The notes under the pieces were generated by a model. The model saw only the letters and a program-made list of their open reading frames with translations. It was not told where the DNA came from and ran no database searches. Positions 1 through 5,265 of a DNA stretch of 8,003 nucleotides are shown here, one piece after another. Source of the stretch: CAG-1031 sp964391735. GTDB taxonomy: Bacteria > Bacteroidota > Bacteroidia > Bacteroidales > Muribaculaceae. Numbering within the stretch: the first letter of the stretch is position 1; every line of letters begins with the position of its first letter. A program made the translations under genes and the position numbers. The stretch is from positions 1-8,003 of the forward strand of contig CAYMNF010000074.1 in assembly GCA_964391735.1 (NCBI GenBank). Reading direction: 5' to 3'.

Positions 1-266
1 CCATCCCCCACGAGCAAGAGGCCAAATTCGGCGGCTCACGCGTCATCCTCAAACCCGCTACCCCCGGTACCGGTGTTAAGGCCGGTGGTGCTATGCGCGC
101 CGTCCTCGAGAGCGTGGGCATTACCGACGTATTGGCCAAGTCAAAGGGCTCATCAAACCCCCACAACCTGGTTAAAGCCACTATCAAGGCCCTCGGTGAA
201 ATGCGCTCACCGGCGCAGATCGCCCGCAGCCGCGGTATCAGCATCGAGAAAGTATTCAACGGCTGA
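1..266 (+). CDS. rpsE: Small ribosomal subunit protein S5 (uS5), 3' part only
   Basis: S5 belongs to the 30S subunit, near the decoding centre, and supports translational accuracy. Only the last 87 residues are present (frame starting at base 3, stop TGA at 264-266). The 5' half, with the N-terminal double-stranded-RNA-binding-like domain, lies outside the window. The visible part is the C-terminal domain: the family stretch FGGSRVILKPATPGTGVKAG, then GGAMRAVLESVGI, then NPHNLVKATIKAL, ending in a short helix and VFNG. Nothing is frameshifted or missing in this part. It is followed after 86 bases by rpmD, the usual S5-L30-L15 order of the spc operon. The identification is secure; the length upstream of the window is unknown. 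Confidence 0.97.
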   Translation, partial: IPHEQEAKFGGSRVILKPATPGTGVKAGGAMRAVLESVGITDVLAKSKGSSNPHNLVKATIKALGEMRSPAQIARSRGISIEKVFNG

Positions 267-296
267 TAGCCTCACCCCTTTCACTTACCAGTGATT

Positions 297-349
297 CTCG
301 CGGCCCAAAACTGCGAGCGTCATAACAAACCAATCAGAAAAAGTCTGAT
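297..349 (+). promoter_or_regulatory. Two small hairpins between rpsE and rpmD, the second abutting the rpmD start
   Basis: The first hairpin pairs CTCGC (297-301) with GCGAG (313-317). The second pairs ATCAGA (333-338) perfectly with TCTGAT (344-349) around a 5-base A-rich loop and ends three bases before the rpmD ATG at 353. There is no T tract, so neither is an intrinsic terminator. A stem this close to the start would lie inside the ribosome footprint and could tune L30 translation. That role is inference; the pairing is read directly from the sequence. Confidence 0.4.
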
Positions 350-352
350 AAA

Positions 353-532
353 ATGGCACAGATTAAAATAACCCAGACAAAGAGCCGCATAGGCGCACCG
401 GCTGCCCAAAAACGCACCCTCGATGCCCTCGGCCTCAAAAAAATGCACCATTCGGTAGTGAAGGAGGATAACGACTCCATCCGCGGTATGGTCAAAAAGG
501 TGCGTCACTTGGTTGAGGTTACACCCGCATAA
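353..532 (+). CDS. rpmD: Large ribosomal subunit protein L30 (uL30)
   Basis: This 59-residue protein is of normal length for bacterial L30, a small 50S subunit protein that binds 23S rRNA. It starts MAQIKITQTKSRIG, matching the family opening (K-I-T-x-x-K-S-x-I-G). It continues with QKRTLDALGLKKMHHSV and ends with the helix IRGMVKKVRHLVEV, both typical of L30. The ATG at 353-355 follows an A-rich tract and a small hairpin, with no Shine-Dalgarno. It lies between rpsE and rplO, the canonical position. The stop TAA is 58 bases before rplO. An SD-like GAAGGAGG run lies within the gene near its middle, but it encodes Lys-Glu-Asp and precedes no start codon. Confidence 0.95.
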   Translation: MAQIKITQTKSRIGAPAAQKRTLDALGLKKMHHSVVKEDNDSIRGMVKKVRHLVEVTPA

Positions 533-590
533 CCACCTGAGGCATTTATAATAAATCCAATTATAACAATCCATAAAAATCAAGATAAAA

Positions 591-1037
591 ATGGATCTCA
601 GCAATCTTCAGCCCGCACCGGGATCGGTACGCCGCAAGACTCGCATTGGCCGCGGCCCGGGCTCTGGCAAGGGCGGGACATCTACCCGTGGACACAAGGG
701 CGCAAAATCACGCTCAGGCTACAGCCGCAAAATCGGTTTTGAGGGCGGTCAGATGCCTTTGCAACGCCGCGTCCCCAAATTCGGTTTCAAAAACATTAAC
801 CGTGTTGAATATAAGGCTATCAACCTTGGTGTGCTTGACGAACTGGCAAAAGCCAAAAACCTGGTGAAGATAGGTATTGAGGAACTGCGCAACGCCGGCC
901 TCCTTGGCAAGAAACAGCTTGTTAAGATTCTCGGCAATGGCGAACTCAAGCAAAAACTCACCGTTGAGGCACACGCCTTCTCAAAAGCGGCCGAAAAGGC
1001 CATCACCGAGGCTGGCGGCGAAGCCGTTAAGCTGTGA
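591..1037 (+). CDS. rplO: Large ribosomal subunit protein L15 (uL15)
   Basis: L15 is a late-assembling 50S protein whose extended basic N-terminus threads into 23S rRNA. The 148-residue product has the usual bacterial length. It opens MDLSNLQPAPGSVRRKTRIG, followed by the Gly/Lys/Arg-rich RNA-binding arm (residues about 15-50, including GRGPGSGKGGTSTRGHKG and SGYSRKIGFEGGQMPLQRR). The C-terminal globular part (about 75-148) contains the KILGNGELKQKLTVEAHAFS region typical of the family and ends in a helix, AAEKAITEAGGEAVKL. The start is fixed by the conserved N-terminus and lies behind an A-rich tract without Shine-Dalgarno. Upstream is rpmD; secY follows after 94 bases containing strong inverted repeats. 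Confidence 0.97.
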   Translation: MDLSNLQPAPGSVRRKTRIGRGPGSGKGGTSTRGHKGAKSRSGYSRKIGFEGGQMPLQRRVPKFGFKNINRVEYKAINLGVLDELAKAKNLVKIGIEELRNAGLLGKKQLVKILGNGELKQKLTVEAHAFSKAAEKAITEAGGEAVKL

Positions 1038-1044
1038 ATAAAAC

Positions 1045-1119
1045 GGGGACTCTCCCCCAATTGACTCTAACACCCGAAAAAAGGGGTGACGTCCCGGCTC
1101 ACCTTCTGGCCGTCACCCC
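1045..1119 (+). promoter_or_regulatory. rplO-secY spacer with competing hairpins (candidate secY leader structure)
   Basis: Three stems can be read. GGGGA (1045-1049) pairs with TCCCC (1053-1057) around a 3-base loop. CACCC (1071-1075) can pair with GGGTG (1084-1088) around an A-rich loop. GGGGTGACG (1083-1091) pairs perfectly over 9 bp with CGTCACCCC (1111-1119). The second and third stems share bases 1084-1088, so they exclude each other, as in an attenuator or switch. No T tract follows on the + strand, and the last stem ends 12 bases before the secY ATG, so translational control is more likely than termination. On the minus strand the 9-bp stem is followed by six T, so it could instead stop antisense transcripts. 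Confidence 0.45.
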
Positions 1120-1131
1120 GCACAGCAAATA

Positions 1132-2481
1132 ATGAGATTTATAGAAACTATCAAAAACATCTGGACAATCGAGGAGCTGCGCAAGCGCATCCTGATTACC
1201 CTCTTGTTGGTGCTCATTTATCGCCTGGGTTGCTATATCGTCCTCCCCGGCGTCAGCCCCGCTGACCTTATTGCCCTCAGCGAGTTCACCAACAAAAGCG
1301 GTATGATGCAGCTGCTGGACATGTTCTCGGGCGGTGCCTTCTCTCAGGCATCAATCTTTGCCCTGGGTATCATGCCTTACATCACCGCCTCTATTGTCAT
1401 TCAGCTGCTTGGCATGGTGTTGCCGTCTTTCCAAAAGATGCAACGTGAGGGTGAGAGTGGCCGCCAGAAGCTTAACCAATATACCCGTTACCTGACGGTG
1501 CTCATATTGGTGCTACAGGCCCCCGCATACCTCATCAACCTGCAATACCAGGTGGCAGCTGCCGGCTCCGGCACGCATTTCGGATTCTGGACTCTCGTGT
1601 ACCTGACCATTATCCTCGCCGCCGGTGCAATGTTCATAATGTGGTTGGGTGAGAGGATTACTGATCGCGGTATCGGCAACGGTATCTCCTTCATCATCCT
1701 CGTGGGTATTATCGCACGTCTGCCCCTCGCTCTCTTCTACGAGTTCACAAGCCGTATGCCCGGTGCCACCGGTAGCCAAGGCGGTCTCGTGATGTTCGTC
1801 GTTGAGCTCGTGTTGCTGTTCGCCGTGACAGTAGGCGCTGTCCTGCTGGTTCAGGGAACACGCAAGGTGCCCGTGCAGTACGCCAAGCGCATCGTTGGCA
1901 ACCGCCAATATGGTGGCGCACGCCAGTACATTCCCCTCAAGGTGAATGCCGCCGGCGTTATGCCTATCATCTTTGCGCAGGCAATCATGTTTATACCCAT
2001 CACATTGGCCGGATTCGGTCGCACTGAGAACTCAAGCGGATTCCTGCAGGCGTTTACCGACGTAAACGGGTTCTGGTACAATCTGGTATACTTCATAATG
2101 ATTGTTGCCTTTACATACTTCTACACAGCCGTTACGGTGCGTCCCACCCAGATGGCTGAGGATATGAAACGCAACAACGGCTTCATCCCCGGTGTTAAAC
2201 CCGGCAAGAAGACAGCTGAGTATCTGGATGCCATCATGGACCGCATCACTCTCCCCGGGTCAATCTTCCTGGGCATCGTTGCCATCCTGCCGGCATTCGC
2301 TCGCTTCTTTGGCGTGAGCCAGAACTTCTCACAATTCTTTGGCGGTACCTCACTGCTGATTCTTGTGGGTGTAGTTCTTGACACACTCCAGCAGATTGAG
2401 TCACACCTGATGATGCACCACTATGACGGCCTGATGAAAAACGGCAAGATTAAGGGTCGCACCACAGGCAGCGCATATTGA
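1132..2481 (+). CDS. secY: Preprotein translocase subunit SecY
   Basis: SecY is the channel of the Sec translocon in the cytoplasmic membrane. It acts with SecE, SecG and SecA, or with the ribosome, to export or insert proteins. The 449-residue product is of typical length with about ten hydrophobic spans, the first around residues 20-38. Family markers are the plug region LLDMFSGGAF (61-70), GIMPYITASIVIQLL (79-93, first SecY signature), MWLGERITDRGIGNGISFI (170-188, second signature), the cytosolic loop VRPTQMAEDMKRNNGFIPG (336-354) bearing ribosome/SecA contacts, and the last span GGTSLLILVGVVLDTLQQIE (404-423). It ends with a basic tail, KNGKIKGRTTGSAY. The start MRFIETIKNIWTIEELRKRI is the usual SecY amphipathic beginning. 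It sits in its standard place after rplO. Unlike Bacillus, no adk follows before map. Confidence 0.98.
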   Translation: MRFIETIKNIWTIEELRKRILITLLLVLIYRLGCYIVLPGVSPADLIALSEFTNKSGMMQLLDMFSGGAFSQASIFALGIMPYITASIVIQLLGMVLPSFQKMQREGESGRQKLNQYTRYLTVLILVLQAPAYLINLQYQVAAAGSGTHFGFWTLVYLTIILAAGAMFIMWLGERITDRGIGNGISFIILVGIIARLPLALFYEFTSRMPGATGSQGGLVMFVVELVLLFAVTVGAVLLVQGTRKVPVQYAKRIVGNRQYGGARQYIPLKVNAAGVMPIIFAQAIMFIPITLAGFGRTENSSGFLQAFTDVNGFWYNLVYFIMIVAFTYFYTAVTVRPTQMAEDMKRNNGFIPGVKPGKKTAEYLDAIMDRITLPGSIFLGIVAILPAFARFFGVSQNFSQFFGGTSLLILVGVVLDTLQQIESHLMMHHYDGLMKNGKIKGRTTGSAY

Positions 2482-2493
2482 TGACCGTAACCC

Positions 2494-2564
2494 GCCGGCA
2501 ATCGCCGGCCTGAGAATATTCCCTTACGACGCCGACGCGACAGCACAACCTGCACGCGTCGGCG
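2494..2564 (+). promoter_or_regulatory. secY-map spacer: two perfect GC-rich hairpins
   Basis: The 154-base spacer contains no ORF of note. GCCGGC (2494-2499) pairs with GCCGGC (2504-2509) around the tetraloop AATC, starting 13 bases after the secY stop. CGCCGACGCG (2530-2539) then pairs over 10 bp without mismatch with CGCGTCGGCG (2555-2564) around a 15-base loop that may add a CAG/CTG step. Neither is followed by a T tract, so they are not standard intrinsic terminators. They could protect the 3' end of an upstream transcript, be processing sites, or form a leader for map. The pairing is seen; the role is inference. Confidence 0.45.
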
Positions 2565-2635
2565 CCCGACCGCCAAAAAACACAGACTCCCATTCCAACC
2601 CACACCAATTCAATTAACCCTCCCCAAACAACGAG

Positions 2636-3442
2636 ATGATAAATCTGAAGACCCCCGAAGAGATTGAGAAAGTGCGCGCTGCCGCCCTGCTCACCTCCCG
2701 CACGTTGGGCGAGGTCGCACGTTGGGTTGCTCCGGGTATCACCACTCGCCGTCTTGATGACATAGCACGTGAGTTTATCCTCGACAATGGCGGACGGCCC
2801 GCCTGTCTGGGATATGGTGGATTTCCCGGGACCTTATGTATTGAGGTCAATGAGACGGTTGTCCACGGCTTCCCCTCAAACTACGTCTTGCGTGAAGGGG
2901 ATATCGTGGGTACCGACCTGGTTGTGGAATTGGACGGTTGGTGTGGCGACCAATGTTATACCTTCCCCGTGGGAGAGGTTGAACCTCAGGTGAAGAAGCT
3001 GCTTGAGGATACATACGCCTCTCTCTATGAGGGTATGGCTGCCGCGCGTGAGGGCCGTCGTATCGGCGACATCGCAAATGCCGTTCAGACATATTGCGAG
3101 AAACGCGGATACTCATTGGTACGTGAGATGTGTGGCCATGGCATAGGCAAAAAGATGCATGAGGACCCCGAAGTCCCCAACTACGGACGCCGCGGCATAG
3201 GTCCCGTTCTGCGCAACGGCCTGGTATTTTGCATTGAGCCCATGGTGAACATGGGCAGCCGCAATATCATCATCGAGCCCGACGGCTGGCAGTGCCGCAC
3301 CCGGGACCGCAAGCCCTCGGCACACTTTGAGCACACCCTCGCAATAGTTGACGGTGTAGCTCAGCCGCTTACCACATTCACTCCCATCGAGGAGGCTCTG
3401 GGTGACCGCGCCGTAAAGCGCACACATCCCGGGCAGCAGTAA
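2636..3442 (+). CDS. map: Methionine aminopeptidase, type I
   Basis: This cytosolic metalloenzyme removes the initiator methionine from nascent proteins whose second residue is small. The 268-residue product has the pita-bread fold of M24 peptidases. By comparison with the E. coli enzyme all five metal ligands are visible: Asp94 in GTDLVV, Asp105 in WCGDQC, His168 in CGHGIG, Glu201 in FCIEPMVN and Glu232 in FEHT. The substrate-binding His77 in VVHGFP is also present. There is no N-terminal zinc-finger or SH3-like extension, so it is the short type Ia. The start MINLKTPEEIEKVRAAALL matches the family. It lies between secY and infA, as is common where r-protein operons carry map. The last 12 or so residues, DRAVKRTHPGQQ, are a nonconserved tail. 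Confidence 0.97.
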   Translation: MINLKTPEEIEKVRAAALLTSRTLGEVARWVAPGITTRRLDDIAREFILDNGGRPACLGYGGFPGTLCIEVNETVVHGFPSNYVLREGDIVGTDLVVELDGWCGDQCYTFPVGEVEPQVKKLLEDTYASLYEGMAAAREGRRIGDIANAVQTYCEKRGYSLVREMCGHGIGKKMHEDPEVPNYGRRGIGPVLRNGLVFCIEPMVNMGSRNIIIEPDGWQCRTRDRKPSAHFEHTLAIVDGVAQPLTTFTPIEEALGDRAVKRTHPGQQ

Positions 3443-3496
3443 TATACATTAACAACCCCCGACGCTTAAAACGTCATAACATAAACAGCTGAGCCA

Positions 3497-3715
3497 ATGG
3501 CAAAACAAGCAGCAATAGAGCAAGACGGAATCATCGTCGAGGCATTGTCCAACGCCATGTTCCGCGTAGAACTTGAAAACGGGCACGAGATCACCGCCCA
3601 TATTTCAGGCAAAATGCGAATGCACTATATTAAAATCCTGCCCGGAGACCGTGTGAAGGTTGAAATCTCACCCTACGACCTCTCCAAAGGACGCATATCA
3701 TTCAGATACAAATAA
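3497..3715 (+). CDS. infA: Translation initiation factor IF-1
   Basis: IF-1 binds the A site of the 30S subunit during initiation and assists IF-2 and IF-3. The 72-residue protein is exactly the usual size and consists of one S1-like OB fold. Recognisable elements are EQDGIIVEALSNAMFRVELE (8-27), ENGHEITAHISGKMRMHYIKILPGDRV (27-53) and the end VEISPYDLSKGRISFRYK. The HISGKMRM segment carries the rRNA-contacting basic residues. The ATG at 3497 follows GAGCCA with no Shine-Dalgarno. It sits between map (54 bases upstream) and rpmJ (73 bases downstream), the classical map-infA-rpmJ order. No truncation or oddity is seen. Confidence 0.97.
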   Translation: MAKQAAIEQDGIIVEALSNAMFRVELENGHEITAHISGKMRMHYIKILPGDRVKVEISPYDLSKGRISFRYK

Positions 3716-3730
3716 AAACAGCCCTCGCTC

Positions 3731-3753
3731 AGCCCTACACTTGGGCCAAGGCT
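3731..3753 (+). promoter_or_regulatory. Weak stem-loop in the infA-rpmJ spacer
   Basis: AGCC (3731-3734) can pair with GGCT (3750-3753), enclosing TTG/CAA (3741-3743 with 3747-3749). A competing pairing is GCCC (3732-3735) with GGGC (3743-3746). Stems are only 3-4 bp and no T tract follows, so this is at most a minor translational or stability element. The rest of the 73-base spacer becomes A-rich just before the rpmJ start. Confidence 0.2.
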
Positions 3754-3788
3754 AAACCTTCTGACAAAAACAAAATCTTAATAAGAAA

Positions 3789-3905
3789 ATGAAAGTTAAA
3801 GCATCCATCAAAAAACGCACTGCTGACAGCAAAATCGTGCGCCGCAAAGGTCGTCTTTACGTGATCAACAAAAAGAATCCCAAAATGAAAATGCGCCAGG
3901 GATAA
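3789..3905 (+). CDS. rpmJ: Large ribosomal subunit protein L36 (bL36), zinc-free form
   Basis: L36 is the smallest 50S protein and binds 23S rRNA. The 38-residue length is standard. The sequence MKVKASIKKRTADSKIVRRK and the ending NKKNPKMKMRQG match bL36 throughout. In zinc-binding forms four ligands (Cys11, Cys14, Cys27, His33) make a zinc ribbon. Here those positions are Thr11, Ser14, Asn27 and Met33, so this is a C-minus paralogue that cannot hold zinc in this way. Such forms are known in many bacteria and are thought to relieve zinc demand. The start lies behind an A-rich tract. It follows infA as expected and is the last gene before the internal promoter region at 3906-4146. Confidence 0.95.
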   Translation: MKVKASIKKRTADSKIVRRKGRLYVINKKNPKMKMRQG

Positions 3906-4035
3906 CAGCCCCCACGGGCAGATAGTAACAGCTTGACCCCTTCAAAGAGTAAAGTATACAATACACTGACGATCCCGCCGCGAGGGCAGAACCAATTCCT
4001 ACTACGAGCCCAAACTCATCACCGGGAAAAAGTTT

Positions 4036-4067
4036 TTTGAAGGTTTCAAAAAATAAACGTAACTTTG
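4036..4067 (+). promoter_or_regulatory. Candidate Bacteroidetes-type promoter upstream of rpsM
   Basis: TTTG at 4036-4039 (the -33 element) is followed by exactly 20 bases and then TAACTTTG at 4060-4067, a full match to the -7 consensus TAnnTTTG used by the primary sigma factor in Bacteroidetes. Transcription would start near 4073-4076, giving a 5' leader of about 70 bases before rpsM. It would allow the rpsM-rpsK-rpsD-rpoA-rplQ part to be transcribed apart from the upstream genes. The rest of the 241-base gap (3906-4035) holds only a 4-bp hairpin after rpmJ (3908-3919) and no convincing gene. Confidence 0.75.
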
Positions 4068-4077
4068 CGCCCGCAAT

Positions 4078-4122
4078 GAAGTCGGCGTCTCATAAACGCG
4101 GACTTTTGGCTGTAAACCAAAG
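4078..4122 (+). promoter_or_regulatory. rpsM 5' leader with two adjacent hairpins
   Basis: Directly after the predicted start point, AAGTC (4079-4083) pairs with GACTT (4101-4105), and GCGT (4085-4088) with ACGC (4096-4099). This makes one stem of 5 plus 4 bp with a single G-G mismatch and a 7-base loop. Next, TTTGG (4105-4109) pairs with CCAAA (4117-4121). The two stems share base 4105. About 25 A-rich bases then lead to the ATG at 4147. In E. coli the equivalent place, the rpsM leader, is where S4 represses the alpha operon, so this is a possible second S4 target. No protein-binding motif is proven by the sequence. Confidence 0.4.
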
Positions 4123-4146
4123 CGATATAACACTTAAAAATAAAAT

Positions 4147-4527
4147 ATGGCAGTACGCATTGTGGGAGTTGACCTCCCTCAGAACAAACGCGGAGAGATC
4201 GCACTGACCTACATCTACGGTATCGGTCGCAGCTCCGCCAAAAGCATCCTTGAGAAGGCTGCTATTGATGTAAACATCAAGGTTAAAGATTGGACCGACC
4301 AACAGGCCGCCGCCGTTCGTGAGGTTATCAGTGAAGACTACAAGGTAGAGGGTGACCTCCGCTCAGAAGTCCAGCTCAACATCAAACGCCTGATGGACAT
4401 CGGTTGCTACCGTGGCATCCGTCATCGTAACGGTCTGCCCGTTCGTGGCCAGTCAACAAAAAACAACGCCCGCACTCGCAAGGGTCGCAAAAAGACCGTT
4501 GCCAACAAGAAAAAGGCAACAAAATAA
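4147..4527 (+). CDS. rpsM: Small ribosomal subunit protein S13 (uS13)
   Basis: S13 sits in the head of the 30S subunit. It contacts the P-site tRNA through its C-terminal tail and bridges to the 50S. The 126-residue product has the normal length. The N-terminal part, MAVRIVGVDLPQNKRGEIALTYIYGIGRSSAKSIL, contains the helix-two-turns-helix rRNA-binding core. Further on come RLMDIGCYRGIRHRNGLPVRGQ (81-102) and the basic tail TKNNARTRKGRKKTVANKKK (104-123), the S13 signature region. The start is fixed by MAVRI. It is the first gene after the internal promoter and is followed after 22 bases by rpsK, as in alpha operons generally. Confidence 0.98.
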   Translation: MAVRIVGVDLPQNKRGEIALTYIYGIGRSSAKSILEKAAIDVNIKVKDWTDQQAAAVREVISEDYKVEGDLRSEVQLNIKRLMDIGCYRGIRHRNGLPVRGQSTKNNARTRKGRKKTVANKKKATK

Positions 4528-4549
4528 AGCATAGACAACAAAATAACTT

Positions 4550-4939
4550 ATGGCAAAAAAGACAGTCGCAGCAAAGAAGAGGAACGTCAAAGTCAGCGCT
4601 GAAGGGCAGCTGCACGTACACTCCTCATTCAACAACATCATTGTGTGTCTCGCCAATAGCGAAGGTCAGGTTATCTCCTGGTCAAGCGCAGGCAAGATGG
4701 GCTTCCGTGGCTCAAAGAAAAACACTCCCTATGCTGCTCAGATGGCAGCTGAAGACTGCGTGAAGACCGCCTACGATCTGGGTCTCCGCAAGGTGAAAGC
4801 TTACGTTAAAGGTCCCGGCAACGGCCGCGAGTCCGCTATCCGCACCGTCCATGGCAAAGGCATTGAGGTAACCGAGATTATCGACGTTACTCCGCTGCCC
4901 CACAACGGATGCCGTCCCCCCAAACGTCGTCGCGTATAA
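4550..4939 (+). CDS. rpsK: Small ribosomal subunit protein S11 (uS11)
   Basis: S11 lies on the 30S platform near the E site and contacts the mRNA/tRNA path. The 129-residue protein is of standard length. It has a Lys-rich N-terminus (MAKKTVAAKKRNVKVSAEGQ), the core HVHSSFNNIIVCLANSEGQVISWSSAGKMGFRGSKKNTPYAAQ (22-64), VKGPGNGRESAIR (86-98) and the hallmark end TEIIDVTPLPHNGCRPPKRRRV. The Asn-Gly in PHNGCRPP corresponds to the site where isoaspartate is found in E. coli S11; whether it is modified here is unknown. It is preceded by rpsM, but a 326-base gap, rich in structure, separates it from rpsD. Confidence 0.98.
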   Translation: MAKKTVAAKKRNVKVSAEGQLHVHSSFNNIIVCLANSEGQVISWSSAGKMGFRGSKKNTPYAAQMAAEDCVKTAYDLGLRKVKAYVKGPGNGRESAIRTVHGKGIEVTEIIDVTPLPHNGCRPPKRRRV

Positions 4940-5062
4940 TCACCGGCAGGTAACACCGCGCCAATGCACGGAAAAACCATCTAAAACAAAATTAGAAAAC
5001 ACAATCAGCCTCAAACACCCGCACGCAGTCGGTTACTTAAACCCACAATGTTGAGAAGCCGA

Positions 5063-5187
5063 CGTCAATGCCAATAGCCCGGCCCGCGCGGCCCGGACAG
5101 GTGGTACGGAAAACAGGCTCCACACATCACAGTGTTTTTGAGCACTAACCTCAGGAGCCGCGGCTGCAACGCCGTACCACATTGACG
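5063..5187 (+). ncRNA. Candidate structured cis-regulatory RNA leader of rpsD (probable S4 autoregulatory element)
   Basis: Most of the 326-base rpsK-rpsD gap folds. The outer stem is CGTCAAT (5063-5069) with ATTGACG (5181-5187). Directly inside it on the 3' side, GTGGTACGG (5101-5109) pairs perfectly with CCGTACCAC (5172-5180). Between the two left arms lies a GC-rich hairpin within 5080-5097 (CCGG with CCGG plus CC/GG). Inside the 9-bp stem, GGCTCC (5116-5121) pairs with GGAGCC (5154-5159), and ACAC (5122-5125) with GTGT (5132-5135). The result is a nested multi-branched fold ending 78 bases before the rpsD ATG. A small AACAG/CTGTT hairpin (5213-5228) follows. S4 commonly regulates its own mRNA, so S4 is the likely ligand by inference. 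I recall S4 leader candidates being proposed in Bacteroidia but cannot verify a match here. The flanks 4940-5062 and 5188-5265 show no gene and no promoter. Confidence 0.65.
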
Positions 5188-5265
5188 CCGAACCTCAAGC
5201 CCCATTTCGGGAAACAGCACCCACTGTTCACCGGTAAAAGAGACTGAATAAACAGACACTATAAA

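Noticed and set aside
749..1060. Minus-strand 103-codon open frame over rplO
   Set aside because: It is antisense to a certain ribosomal protein gene, with Ser/Pro/Arg-rich shadow composition and no independent support.
1513..1908. Minus-strand 131-codon open frame over secY
   Set aside because: It lies wholly within secY on the other strand; its His/Glu/Thr-rich product mirrors hydrophobic SecY codons.
3970..4056. Open frame of 28 codons ending KKFFEGFKK before the rpsM promoter
   Set aside because: It looks slightly protein-like, but has no ATG or other clear start, is preceded by an in-frame stop, matches no family I know, and its end overlaps the -33 box.
4940..5265. A promoter for rpsD in the long rpsK-rpsD gap
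   Set aside because: I found no TAnnTTTG with a TTTG box at the right distance, so the structure more likely acts on a read-through transcript.
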